A stretch of 64,000 bases of DNA from DASUZB01 sp036377075 (GCA_036377075.1 DASUZB010000315.1:1-64000); one strand, 5' to 3'; shown: positions 15,832 to 24,542, counted from the first letter of the stretch. Made by a program: numbers and translations. Notes: generated by a model from the letters alone, not told the origin.

Positions 15832-16545
15832 TCAACCCTCCTCCTGAGAGTTGAGGCGATCGATGGGGTCGGATGGATACGGGTCTTCGCCGTCTTGCTT
15901 GCTTTCCTGGTCGAGGTTCTGCTGGTCGCGCTCGCTGCGCAGGCCGAGCACCCGGGCGAGGCTGGCGAGGCCGCGGTGCTGCAGCGCCTTGACCGCGCCG
16001 GTGGTCTTGCCCAGGGTCGCGGCGACCTCGGGAGCGGTCAGGCCGGCGGCCAGCCGCAGCAGCAGCACCTCGCGCTGGTCCTGCGAGAGCTGGTGGAGCG
16101 CCGCCATCACCCTGCTGCCCTCGAGGCGGTCCACCGCCAGGTCCTGCGGGTCGGGTGCGTCCTCGGCCAGGGCGGCCTCGTCGAGCACGTCGTCGAGGCT
16201 CTCGGTGCGCGCCCGCGCCACCCGCCGCCGGTAGTCGTACAGGTCGTGGCGGGCGATGCGGAACAGCCAGCCGCCCAGCTTGGTGATCTCGCCGCGGAAG
16301 CCGGGCAGGCCCTCGATGGCGGCGGCGAAGACGGTGCCGGTGAGGTCCTCGGCGGCGTGGCGGTCGCCGACGGCGGCGACGAAGAAGCGCAGCAGGGATG
16401 GTGCGAACGCCTGGTAGATGCGGGTTACCGCCTGTGGGTCCCTGCGTCGGGCGGCGACCAGATCGGCCGGTCCGAGTTCGATCCCACCAGCGGTCAAGAC
16501 TCCGGGGGTACCGGGCGTCTCCTGTGCGCGGGTGGTCTTGAACAC
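15832..16545 (-). CDS. ECF RNA polymerase sigma factor (BldN-like)
   Basis: A 237-residue ECF sigma factor. Region 2 has PSLLRFFVAAVGDRHAAEDL, FAAAIEGLPGFRGE and GGWLFRIARHDLYDYRRR. Region 4 has LSQDQREVLLLRLAAGLTAP and VAATLGKTTGAVKALQHRGL. An N-terminal extension of about 30 residues and a charged C-terminal tail (ERDQQNLDQESKQDG) are extra. The GTG at 16545 has GAGAGG upstream. It is followed 2 bp later by the anti-sigma-like gene, so the pair is one operon, divergent from whiB. Similarity to the BldN type is based on architecture and context. Confidence 0.88.
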   Translation of the reverse strand: MFKTTRAQETPGTPGVLTAGGIELGPADLVAARRRDPQAVTRIYQAFAPSLLRFFVAAVGDRHAAEDLTGTVFAAAIEGLPGFRGEITKLGGWLFRIARHDLYDYRRRVARARTESLDDVLDEAALAEDAPDPQDLAVDRLEGSRVMAALHQLSQDQREVLLLRLAAGLTAPEVAATLGKTTGAVKALQHRGLASLARVLGLRSERDQQNLDQESKQDGEDPYPSDPIDRLNSQEEG

Positions 16546-16823
16546 GAACGCCTCTCGGGCTGGTGTCGAGCGGCGTAGAGGCTATCCGATGGACAGGGAG
16601 GAGGACGAGTCTTCCACGCCTCCAACAGATCACATCTTGGTGGCGTGCGAGTACCAAACTGCTTGATTCTGCCCCTCAAGATGACCGAGAATCCCACCGA
16701 TGTAATTACGGCCATGGCGCTACGTAACGAGCCGCAGCGAGCACGAAAGGGGGGCCGGGGGCGGGCCGAGCCCCGCCGCCCCGAGCACGACATGGCCGCC
16801 GCGCATTCCTTGAGAGGGCAGCG

Positions 16824-17066
16824 ATGAACCGGCTCCCTCTGGTCGAAACCCAAGCCTGGTACGAGCGGGCCGCCTGCCTGCAGGCCAACGCCGACTGCTT
16901 CTTCCCGGAGAAGGGCGGCTCCACCCGCGAGGCCAAGCGCATCTGCAGCACCTGTGACGTCCGCCTCGAATGCCTCCAGTACGCCCTGGCGAACGACGAG
17001 CGCTTCGGGATCTGGGGCGGCCTCAGCGAGCGCGAACGTCGCCGCCTGAAGCGCCTGGCCTCCTGA
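16824..17066 (+). CDS. whiB: WhiB-family iron-sulfur transcriptional regulator (WhiB2/WhmD-like)
   Basis: An 80-residue WhiB protein. Four cluster-ligating cysteines are at 18, 41, 44 and 50 (C-x22-CxxC-x5-C), an additional Cys at 25 is unusual, the turn is GIWGGLSE (about 62-69), and the basic tail is RERRRLKRLAS. WhiB proteins bind a [4Fe-4S] cluster and act with the primary sigma factor. The position between the F420 genes and the GT2/DUF5719 genes matches whiB2 of Mycobacterium and whiB of Streptomyces, which control septation. The ATG has GAGAGGG upstream. The 278-bp divergent region to the sigma gene carries GTAATTAC (16702-16709), a possible binding palindrome. Confidence 0.93.
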   Translation: MNRLPLVETQAWYERAACLQANADCFFPEKGGSTREAKRICSTCDVRLECLQYALANDERFGIWGGLSERERRRLKRLAS

Positions 17067-17260
17067 CGCCCGGCTCGCCCTGCCTAGGGGGGCGGACGCC
17101 GCTTCGGCAGTTCTCTGTATCTTTCGCAGGTGTGCCCGGCTTGAGAGGCCCGGCGCGCCCGCGATGGTACCGCGTGCCCGCACGGCGCCTTCGCCCCTGG
17201 CCGAGCGCCGCTCGCGGCCGGCGCGACCGGTCGGTTGGCGTAGCAGCAGTGCAAGCGTGT

Positions 17261-17266
17261 TAGTAT
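17261..17266 (+). promoter_or_regulatory. Candidate -10 element for the GT2 gene
   Basis: TAGTAT, with TTGGCG at 17235-17240 as a distant -35 candidate (20-bp spacer, longer than usual). A start near 17273 would place the hairpin at 17276-17305 at the extreme 5' end of the mRNA. The stretch 17067-17260 before it holds no gene or other signal I can support. Confidence 0.4.
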
Positions 17267-17275
17267 GTCGGCCCG

Positions 17276-17305
17276 CCCGTGGGGGAGGTCACCTAGCCCC
17301 ACGGG
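17276..17305 (+). promoter_or_regulatory. 9-bp hairpin in the 5' leader of the GT2 gene
   Basis: CCCGTGGGG (17276-17284) pairs perfectly with CCCCACGGG (17297-17305) around a 12-nt loop GAGGTCACCTAG. It lies about 90 nt upstream of the GT2 start and has no U-tract, so a regulatory leader stem is more likely than a terminator for whiB. Either reading is possible. Confidence 0.55.
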
Positions 17306-17393
17306 TATTTGTCATGGTGGCAGAATACGCAGGCCAGCCCCCCGCGGCCCCCGACCTCGCCCCTACGCAAGCATCCCCTGCTCAGGAGACGCA

Positions 17394-20300
17394 TTGTCAG
17401 TGGCAGTCAGTCCTCAGCGCGTCCTCGCCGTGGTCGTGGTCCACAACGGTCGACCGTTCCTGAGGGACACGTTCAGGGGCCTCGCCGGCCAGACCCGCGC
17501 CATCGACGACGTGCTGATCGTCGACACCGGCTCGACCGACGGCAGCTCCGACTGGGCGCGCACGCGCCTGGGCACCGACGCCATCCTCGCCGTCCGCGGG
17601 CAGTTCGGCCGGGCCGTGATGTCGGCCCTGCGCGACCCGCGCTCGGCCGACATGGAGTGGCTCTGGCTGCTGCACGACGACTCGGCGCCGGAGCCGGAGG
17701 CGCTGGAGCGGCTGCTGGCCGAGGCGGAGGCACGGCCGGGGGCCAGCGTCCTGGGTCCCAAGCTGGTGGGATGGAACGACACCCAGCGGCTGCAGGAGGT
17801 CGGCTGGTCGGTCGACCGCACCGGCCGGGCGGTCTCGGCGATCGAGGACGACGAGATCGACCAGGGCCAGCACGACCTGATCAAGGACGTCTTCTACGTC
17901 TCGACCGCCGGCATGCTCGTCCGCCGCGAGGCGCTGCTGGCGGTGGGCGGCTTCGACGAGCGCATCTCCGCCTTCCGCGACGACCTGGACCTGTGCTGGC
18001 GCACCCACCTGGCCGGCGACCGGGTGCTGATCGTGCCGCAGGCGCGGGTGCGCCACTTCGCCGCGGCCGCCTCCCGGGCGCGCCGCACCCGCGCCACCAA
18101 CCTGCCGCGCTACCTGATCGAGCGGCACACCATGCTGGCGATGCTCAAGGCGACCTCGCTGCGGCGCCTGCCGCTGGTGCTGCTGCTGTCCTTCCTCGGC
18201 GGGCTGGTCAGGGCGCTGGGGCTGACCCTCACCGGGCGCCCGGGCGACGCCGCCCAGGTGCTGTGGGCCTGGGGCTGGAACGCCAAGGAGCTGCCCATCA
18301 CCCTGGTCCACCGGCGCCGCATCCAGAAGACCCGCCGGCTCGACGACAAGCGCCTCTCGGCGTTCCAGGCGCCAGGTGGCCAGCGCGTCAGGGCGCTGCT
18401 GCGCGACTGGCTCGACCTGGTCGAGGGCGAGGTCGGCGAGCACGTCGCCGAGGTGCGCTTCCGCGAGGAGGAGGACTCGCCGGCGCTGGGCGCGTCGCTC
18501 GGGCGGGTGCTCGCCCGCCACCCGGTCGGCTTCGCCGTGGCCGCGTTCGCCGTGCTGATGGCGGTCTCGCTGCGCTCGGTGCTGGTCGCCGCCGCGATCA
18601 GCGGCGGCGCCATGGCGCCGTTCCCGGCCAGCGCCTTCGACCTGTTCTCGGAGTACCGCGCCTCCCTGCACCTCGGCGGGCTCGGCTCGACCCTGGCCGC
18701 GTCGCCCTCGCTGGCCCTGCTCGGCTTCGCCAGCCTGCTCACCGCCGGCAAGGCCCTGGCGGCCCAGAAGCTGCTGCTCTGGCTCGCCCTGCCGCTGGCG
18801 GCGGCGACCTGCACCCGCGCCCTGCGGGTGGTGGTGGCCGAGCGGGCGCCGCGGGCGGTCGCCGCCCTCATCTACGCCACCTCGCCGCTGGCGATCGGCG
18901 CGCTCGCCCAGGGCCGCCTCGGCGAGCTGGTCTTCCTGGTGCTCGCCCCGCTGGCCTTCGCCCAGGTGGTGCTCGCCTTCCGCGCCGACCAGCCGCGCGA
19001 GCCGTGGCGGCCGGCGCTGCGCTTCACCCTGCTGGCGGCGGTGGCGGTCGCCATGTACCCGCCCGCCCTGGTGATCCTCGGGCTGGTGGTGTTCGGCGCA
19101 TGCGGCCTGGCGATCTTCCGCGCCCAGGGCCCGTCGAACACGGTGCGCCAGGCGATCTTCCTCGGCGCCGGCTTCGCCGGCGTGCTCGCCCTGCTGGCGC
19201 CGTGGAGCGGGCTGCTGTTCACCGGCAGCTCGCCGCTGCGCGCCTTCGACCGGCCGCTGGTCTCGCCCACCATGGTGGACCTGCTGCAACTGCGGCCCGG
19301 CGGGCCGGGGCTGCCGAGCGTGCTGGTCGGGCCCGTCTACCCGCTCCTCGCCGTCGCCGCGCTGCTGTTCGTCCCCGCCAGCCGCCGCCTGCAGGCGTTC
19401 TGGCTGGTGCTCGGCTTCGTCGCCGCCGCGGCGCTGGCCACCTGGCAGGCCAAGGGGCTGCCGCCGGAGTTCACCAACTGGCCCGGCGGGGTGATGGTCG
19501 CCGGGGCGGTCGCCTGGGCGGCGGCGGCGGCGCTGGCGCTCGCCGGGATCGGCTCGTTCAAGCTCAAGCTCGACCTGGACGTTCGCCGCCTGGGCGCCAC
19601 CGTCCTCGCCCTGCTCACGGTCGCCTCCAGCGTGGTGGTCTTCGCCCACCTCGCCACCGGCTCGTGGGGGCAGCTGCAGCCGGTCCGCGTCCGCGCGCTG
19701 CCCGCCACCGTCACCGACAGCCAGTCCCGGGTGCTGTGGCTCGCCGGCCGGCCCGACCACGAGCTCGACTTCGCCGTGACCGGCCCCAACGGCCGTACCG
19801 TGCTCGACTCCGGCCGGCCGGCGCCCGCCGCCGCGGCGGCGGCGGTCGGCTCGCTGGTGACCGACATCGCCCAGGCCCGCACCCACCGCGCCGGGTCGAT
19901 GCTGCGCCTGTTCGACATCGGCTTCGTGGCGGTCCGGCCAGGGCCCGACGCCGACCGGCTCACCGACCTGGTGGCGCGCCAGCAGGACCTGGTCTGGCGG
20001 CCGTCGACCCAGGCCGCCCTGTTCCAGGGACCCGACGTCGCCCCGAGCGGCTGGGTGCTGCCCGGCCGGCTGCCGCAGCGGCTGCCGGACCTGCTCGTCG
20101 CGCCGGCGCCGGTGCCGCTGCACGGCCGCCTCGGCGACGGCGTCGGACAGGTCGACGGCCAGGCGACGGTGGTGCTGCCGGTGCCCGTCGGGCGCACCTG
20201 GAGCGCCTGGGTGGGCGACACCCGCCTCGAGCCGACCACCGTCCTCGGCTGGGAGCAGGGCTTCGTCGTGCCGCAGGGGGTGCGCGGGACCCTGCGGGTC

Positions 20301-20483
20301 CAGGAGACCGGCCAGGGCGAGCGCAAGACCCTCCTGCTGATCGAGGGGCTGCTGGTCCTCGCCGTCGTCGCTACCCTGTTCCGCCCGACGAGGGCGGCGC
20401 CACCGGCGGCGCCGATCTCCCTCGACGACACCGTCACGGACCTCCCCGTGGCGGAGCTGACGAGGCAAGGAGCAGCGCGGTGA
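17394..20483 (+). CDS. Large GT2 glycosyltransferase fused to a multi-spanning membrane region
   Basis: A 1029-residue protein. Residues about 7-215 are a GT2 domain: LAVVVVHNGRPFL, DTGSTDGS, the DDSAPEP metal-binding region and GGFDERISAFRDDLDLCWRT. About ten or more membrane spans follow through residue 760 or so, then an extracytoplasmic region and a last helix (LLLIEGLLVLAVVATLF). This architecture, next to WhiB and a DUF5719 gene, is conserved in Actinomycetota and suggests envelope glycan synthesis with polymerisation or translocation. TTG at 17394 is preferred because AGGAG is 5 nt upstream; a GTG two codons later is the alternative. It overlaps the next gene by GTGA. Confidence 0.88.
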   Translation: MSVAVSPQRVLAVVVVHNGRPFLRDTFRGLAGQTRAIDDVLIVDTGSTDGSSDWARTRLGTDAILAVRGQFGRAVMSALRDPRSADMEWLWLLHDDSAPEPEALERLLAEAEARPGASVLGPKLVGWNDTQRLQEVGWSVDRTGRAVSAIEDDEIDQGQHDLIKDVFYVSTAGMLVRREALLAVGGFDERISAFRDDLDLCWRTHLAGDRVLIVPQARVRHFAAAASRARRTRATNLPRYLIERHTMLAMLKATSLRRLPLVLLLSFLGGLVRALGLTLTGRPGDAAQVLWAWGWNAKELPITLVHRRRIQKTRRLDDKRLSAFQAPGGQRVRALLRDWLDLVEGEVGEHVAEVRFREEEDSPALGASLGRVLARHPVGFAVAAFAVLMAVSLRSVLVAAAISGGAMAPFPASAFDLFSEYRASLHLGGLGSTLAASPSLALLGFASLLTAGKALAAQKLLLWLALPLAAATCTRALRVVVAERAPRAVAALIYATSPLAIGALAQGRLGELVFLVLAPLAFAQVVLAFRADQPREPWRPALRFTLLAAVAVAMYPPALVILGLVVFGACGLAIFRAQGPSNTVRQAIFLGAGFAGVLALLAPWSGLLFTGSSPLRAFDRPLVSPTMVDLLQLRPGGPGLPSVLVGPVYPLLAVAALLFVPASRRLQAFWLVLGFVAAAALATWQAKGLPPEFTNWPGGVMVAGAVAWAAAAALALAGIGSFKLKLDLDVRRLGATVLALLTVASSVVVFAHLATGSWGQLQPVRVRALPATVTDSQSRVLWLAGRPDHELDFAVTGPNGRTVLDSGRPAPAAAAAAVGSLVTDIAQARTHRAGSMLRLFDIGFVAVRPGPDADRLTDLVARQQDLVWRPSTQAALFQGPDVAPSGWVLPGRLPQRLPDLLVAPAPVPLHGRLGDGVGQVDGQATVVLPVPVGRTWSAWVGDTRLEPTTVLGWEQGFVVPQGVRGTLRVQETGQGERKTLLLIEGLLVLAVVATLFRPTRAAPPAAPISLDDTVTDLPVAELTRQGAAR

Positions 20484-23400
20484 GCGACCGCCACCCCGAA
20501 TGGCGCGAGCAACCTGACTACCGGGACTGGCCCGACTACCAGGGCGAGGCCGACGCCGACCAGGAGGGCAACGGCCGCCACGGCAAGCACGGGCGCGGCC
20601 AGCCGCCACCGCCCACCGCGCCGGACTGGCCCTACGGCACCCGACCGGCGGGCCAGCCCTTGGACGAGGACCGCCCCGAGCAGGGCGGCCGGCGCTGGGC
20701 CGGCCCGGCGGCCCCCGGCTGGCGCGGCGCGCCCGCCTCGCCGCCGCAGCCCGGCGGCGAGCGGCAAGGGCAGGACCGGCCGGACCAGCCCGGCCGGCGC
20801 TGGGCCGACCAGGGCACCCCACCGGCGACCGGTGAGGTGTGGGGCGGTCCCGCCGTTCCCGAGCAGCGCGGCGGCTGGCCGACCGGCGAGCCGGCAGCCG
20901 CCCAGGGGTGGCCCGACCCCGCCCAGTCCCAGCGGCGCGGCGACTGGCAGGACGCCGCGGAGCGGCCCGCCCACGGTGACCAACCGCCGCCCCAGGGGCG
21001 GCGCGACGCCGCCCAGCGGCGCGGCGGCCGGCACGACTCCGGCCAGTGGTCGACGCCGGGGTGGCACGACCCCGCCGAGGCCCAGCGGCGCGGCCGGCAC
21101 GACTCCGGCGAGTGGCAGGCGCCGGCAGGGCGCGACGCCGGCGAGCGGTCCTGGGCCGACCAGGGTCCCCCCGGAGAGGAAGGCGCCGGCGGCCCGTCCG
21201 GGCAAGGCAGGCGTGGCGCGCCGGCGGCCCCCGCCGGCGACTGGGGCGAGCCCGCCGCCGAGCGGCCCGGCGACCCCGGCTGGCGCGGCCCCGAGGGCCA
21301 GGGCCCGACCTCCGGCGAGTGGCCGGACCCGCGCGGCGGGTTCGCGCGGCCCGAGCCCGGCGGCCAGGACGCGCCGGGTGGCTGGCCGCCGCAGGACCAG
21401 CCCGGTGGAACGCCGCCGGGCCGCAGTGACAGTGGCCGAGTGGTCGCGGACCGCGCGCAGCGCAACAGCGGGCGGATCACCGGACGGCTGACCAGGCGCA
21501 CCGACCGCGGCAGCCTGTTCCGCGGGCGTCGCGGCGCCGCCGGCGGGGACACGCCGGCGCCGCCGGAGGCACGCGAGGCGGCGCCCGAGCCGGCTTCCCC
21601 GCCCGCTTGGGCGGGCGAGCAGCCCGGCGGCGAGCAGGCCTGGTCGCCGCCGGCGCCCCAGGCTCCTCCCGAGCCAGGCTCCACGACCGCCTGGTCCGGC
21701 GGGCAGGCGTGGACGCCGCCGGCGCCCGAGGCTCCTCCGGACACGGGTTCCCAGGCCGCCCCCTGGACCACCGGACCGCCCAGCGTCGGGCAGCCGTGGT
21801 CGCAGGAGACCCCCACGGTCGAGCGCGGCGGGGAGCCGCCGCGGCCGACGCCGCCGCACGCCTGGGCGCGGGGCGCCGAGGCGGCACCGCCGCGGTTCGC
21901 GGAGCCGGCCCGCTTCGTCGCGCCCGCGCCCGAGCAGCGGCCCGGGTACGTCGACGGGCAGGACCGGGGCCACGCGCCGTACCGGGAGGCCCCCGCCGGC
22001 GGCGGTGAGCACGCCCTCGGCGCGTTCGGCTACCGCGGCCTCCCGCCCCAGGAGCAGGAGGCGTGGGACGACGAGCCGGCGGACCCCGACGAGGACGGCG
22101 CGGCGCCGGCGGGCGATGGCGCCGGCCGCTGGGGCGGCGCCCAGGCGCCGGCGGCCCGTGGCCGCCAGGGACGCGGCGCGCACGGCCGCACGCGGAGCCG
22201 GACGCGGCCGCGCCTGCCGAAGGTCGGCCGGGCACGCATCCCCCAGGCCAGCCTGGCCCTCGCCGGCATCGCGATCGTGGTCGCGGGTGGCCTGGTCAGC
22301 CTGATGAACGTCGTGCCGAAGGCAGCCCCGCCCAAGCCGGTCGACGCCGGCGCGCCCTACTCGGCCCGCTGGGTCTGCCCACTGCTGCCCAACTCGGTCG
22401 GCACCGTCACGGCCAACAACGTCGGCCGGACCGCCGCCTCCATCGAGGCCGGCTCTGCCGGCCAGCAGGCCGGCGGGCAGCCCGCCCAGCAGCTCGCCGC
22501 GCGGGCGACCCACACGTTCCACGCGCCCAGCGGCCCCGCCGGTGGTTTCGTGCAGGTCGAGGCGTTCGGCGCGCCGGTCGCCGCCACCGCCGCCAACCAG
22601 CCGCCGTGCGTCGCCGGTCCGGGCACCCGCTGGTGGCTGCCCGGCCTCACCTCCAGCGCCCAGAGCAAGGTGACCCTGGTGATCGCGAACCCGGAGTCGG
22701 CCGACGCCAGCGTCAACATCATCCCGCACCTGACCGAGGGCTCGGTGCACCCGGAGCCGCTGCAGAACGTGTTCGTGCGCGCCGGCGCGACGGTGAGCAA
22801 GGTCATCAACGTCGCCGAGGTACAGAACCTGAGCTACACGGCCGAGGTGGTGGCGAGCCAAGGCCGGGTGGTGGTCGGTGCGAGCCTCGACAGCAGCATC
22901 GGCAACCGCCGCGAGCACCTGATCGTGCCGGCGCAGCCGGCGATGCGCTCGTCGTGGTCGTTCTCCGGTGGCCTGCGGGGCGAGGCGCGCCAGGTGTGGC
23001 TGCTGGTCACCAACCCCAACCCCGAGCCGCTGTCGCTGGTCGTCGACGGCGTCAACGACCAGGGCCCGTTCAAGGTCGACGGCTTCGACCTGCCCATCGC
23101 GGACGGCGCCATCAACGAGGCGCTGGTGCCGGTGAACGTCGGCAAGTCGGCGGTGTTCGGGTTGCGGGTGCGCTCGCAGGACGGCTCCAAGTTCGTCGCC
23201 GCGCTGCGCTACGGCGCCGGCGGCGGGCCGATCGACACCACCCACCTCGACCTCGGCGGCAGCGGGCTGGACGCCCGCTGGATGGCGCCGGTGGTGCCCG
23301 ATTCGCGCCGCCTGGTGCTGTCGAACACCGCCGAGCAGCCGGTCACGGCGACCCTGTCGGCGCTCGGCGGCGCGGCGGGCGGCGCCGCGGTGACCGAGGC

Positions 23401-23605
23401 CGGCAAGGACGGGTCGGTCACGGTCGGACCCGGACAGGTGCGCTACACCGACGTCCCCAAGGGCGTGCAGAGCCTGCTGCTGGTGGCCGACGCGCCCGGC
23501 CTGGTGGCCGCTCCGGTGGGGCCTGGCCAGCTCGTGCCCGGGTCCGAGGTCGGCGGCGTGCCGCTCGAAGGCGCGGTGACCGCCGGCCCCGCCGCCGCGC
23601 CCTAA
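20480..23605 (+). CDS. DUF5719 membrane-anchored protein with very long disordered N-terminus
   Basis: A 1041-residue protein. Residues 1 to about 585 are disordered and rich in Gly, Pro, Arg, Gln and regularly spaced Trp, with degenerate repeats such as GRHDSGQW and GRHDSGEW and PPAPQAPPEPGS. One span (about 590-615, LALAGIAIVVAGGLVSLM) is followed by about 425 residues of beta-rich DUF5719 domain (WVCPLLPNSVGTVTANNVG, WWLPGLTSSAQSKVTLVIAN). DUF5719 proteins are predicted surface proteins of unknown function that accompany the GT2 gene. The GTG overlaps the GT2 stop. The cytoplasmic tail is far longer than I expect for the family and is discussed in the findings. Confidence 0.85.
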   Translation: MSDRHPEWREQPDYRDWPDYQGEADADQEGNGRHGKHGRGQPPPPTAPDWPYGTRPAGQPLDEDRPEQGGRRWAGPAAPGWRGAPASPPQPGGERQGQDRPDQPGRRWADQGTPPATGEVWGGPAVPEQRGGWPTGEPAAAQGWPDPAQSQRRGDWQDAAERPAHGDQPPPQGRRDAAQRRGGRHDSGQWSTPGWHDPAEAQRRGRHDSGEWQAPAGRDAGERSWADQGPPGEEGAGGPSGQGRRGAPAAPAGDWGEPAAERPGDPGWRGPEGQGPTSGEWPDPRGGFARPEPGGQDAPGGWPPQDQPGGTPPGRSDSGRVVADRAQRNSGRITGRLTRRTDRGSLFRGRRGAAGGDTPAPPEAREAAPEPASPPAWAGEQPGGEQAWSPPAPQAPPEPGSTTAWSGGQAWTPPAPEAPPDTGSQAAPWTTGPPSVGQPWSQETPTVERGGEPPRPTPPHAWARGAEAAPPRFAEPARFVAPAPEQRPGYVDGQDRGHAPYREAPAGGGEHALGAFGYRGLPPQEQEAWDDEPADPDEDGAAPAGDGAGRWGGAQAPAARGRQGRGAHGRTRSRTRPRLPKVGRARIPQASLALAGIAIVVAGGLVSLMNVVPKAAPPKPVDAGAPYSARWVCPLLPNSVGTVTANNVGRTAASIEAGSAGQQAGGQPAQQLAARATHTFHAPSGPAGGFVQVEAFGAPVAATAANQPPCVAGPGTRWWLPGLTSSAQSKVTLVIANPESADASVNIIPHLTEGSVHPEPLQNVFVRAGATVSKVINVAEVQNLSYTAEVVASQGRVVVGASLDSSIGNRREHLIVPAQPAMRSSWSFSGGLRGEARQVWLLVTNPNPEPLSLVVDGVNDQGPFKVDGFDLPIADGAINEALVPVNVGKSAVFGLRVRSQDGSKFVAALRYGAGGGPIDTTHLDLGGSGLDARWMAPVVPDSRRLVLSNTAEQPVTATLSALGGAAGGAAVTEAGKDGSVTVGPGQVRYTDVPKGVQSLLLVADAPGLVAAPVGPGQLVPGSEVGGVPLEGAVTAGPAAAP

Positions 23606-23617
23606 GGGGAGGGCTAG

Positions 23618-24040
23618 CTACCAGCCGAGCTCCTCGAGGCGGTCGTCGTCGATGCCGAAGTAGTGGGCCACCTCGTGGATGACCACCTCGCGGACCAGCT
23701 CGGCGAGGTCGGCGTCGGAGCTGGAGTGCGCCTCGATGGGCCGGCGGAAGATCACGATCCGGTCTGGCAGCACCGCCGAGTAGCCCGCGCTGCGCTCGGG
23801 TAGCGGCACGCCCTGGTAGAGCCCGAGCAGCAGGCCACCGCCTGGCACCTCGTCGCCACGGAAGGTCTCCTCGACCACGAACTCCACGTTGTCCAGCTTG
23901 TCGCGGAACTGCGCCGGGATGGTGGCGACCGCGTCCTCGACCAGCCGCATGAACGCCTCGCTGCCGGACCCGGGCGGGTGGACCTCGGGCACCGGCAGCC
24001 GCGGCCGTGGCGCGCGGCGGCCGTGGCGCTGGCGGGACAG
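23618..24040 (-). CDS. Zincin-like metallopeptidase family protein (HExxH), probable CTG start
   Basis: A 140-residue protein ending in EVVIHEVAHYFGIDDDRLEEL, an HExxH zincin helix with a third ligand downstream. The small actinobacterial metallopeptidase family (Rv3259-type) has the same layout, and the substrate is unknown. The family begins with a basic RDRHGRG-like block, matched here by SRQRHGRRAPRPRLPVPEV. No ATG, GTG or TTG precedes that block in frame at a sensible distance, but a CTG at 24040 lies 5 nt after AGAGGAGG and about 30 nt after a TATCGT -10. I therefore take CTG as the start. An ATG at 24220 would add 60 unlike residues upstream of the promoter. Confidence 0.8.
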   Translation of the reverse strand: MSRQRHGRRAPRPRLPVPEVHPPGSGSEAFMRLVEDAVATIPAQFRDKLDNVEFVVEETFRGDEVPGGGLLLGLYQGVPLPERSAGYSAVLPDRIVIFRRPIEAHSSSDADLAELVREVVIHEVAHYFGIDDDRLEELGW

Positions 24041-24075
24041 GGCAGCCTCCTCTCCGGTTGCTGGTCGCAGGCCAA

Positions 24076-24081
24076 ACGATA
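24076..24081 (-). promoter_or_regulatory. Candidate -10 element for the metallopeptidase gene
   Basis: TATCGT on the minus strand predicts a transcript start near 24069 and a 29-nt leader containing AGAGGAGG. This supports the CTG at 24040 and argues against the far upstream ATG. Confidence 0.45.
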
Positions 24082-24365
24082 ATCGGATGCGGGGTGCCGT
24101 GGGGCGTTGACCGGTGACGGCGGCGGCCGTAGCGTCGCGGTGGCGCCCGCGCACGACCCGTAGGGTCGACCCGATCGTCGTCGCGGGCGCCACCGGCGAC
24201 CCTGGCGGGTGACGCGGCATAGTCCTACCGGGTGGTACGACGGGTCCGATCGGGCCATGTGGGACCCGCCGGCGCGTGCCGAGTCATGGAAGGCTGGCCG
24301 GCGCGCCACGGCGCACGGCCGAGGCAGCTTCCCTACCCCAGCGGGGCTCACCGCCGAGGTGCCAC
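24082..24365. other. Divergent intergenic region
   Basis: Gene-free stretch between the metallopeptidase and the zinc-ribbon gene. It contains GTTGACCGGTGACGG (24106-24120) and CCTACCGGGTGGTACGACGGG (24226-24246), which could hold promoter or operator elements. No repeat, RNA gene or further coding frame with family character is visible. Confidence 0.4.
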
Positions 24366-24542
24366 ATGACGTGCCCAACCTGCAGTTCGCCCAGGCTCAC
24401 CGCGATCGCGATCCGGCTCGCGCCGGCGGAGGACCACCTGTTCGCCTCCTGCCACGCCTGCGAGTGGAAGGGCTGGTTCAAGCAGGGCAGCGCGGTTCCC
24501 CTCGAGCACGTCCTCTCGCTCGCGTCGGAACGAAGGTTTTGA
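24366..24542 (+). CDS. Small zinc-ribbon protein (DUF3499-like position)
   Basis: A 58-residue protein with two CxxC knuckles, CPTC near the N-terminus and CHAC about 27 residues later, followed by EWKGWFKQGS and a short helical tail. The pattern is a treble-clef or zinc-ribbon. In Mycobacterium and Streptomyces a DUF3499 gene occupies this place between the metallopeptidase and phosphomannomutase, but those proteins are about twice as long. This may be a shortened relative. The ATG has GAGGTG upstream. Confidence 0.7.
   Translation: MTCPTCSSPRLTAIAIRLAPAEDHLFASCHACEWKGWFKQGSAVPLEHVLSLASERRF

Noticed and set aside
17284..17296. GGGAGGTCACC as a ribosome binding site followed by a leader peptide
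   Set aside because: No start codon at suitable spacing opens a frame longer than a few codons. The segment is the loop side of the hairpin.
17309..20479. The DUF5719 frame continues open upstream through the whole GT2 gene (2098 codons)
   Set aside because: The upstream part is an off-frame shadow of the GT2 gene. The GTG overlapping the GT2 stop is the natural start.
24040..24220. ATG at 24220 as the metallopeptidase start
   Set aside because: It lies upstream of the likely promoter and adds 60 residues with no family similarity.
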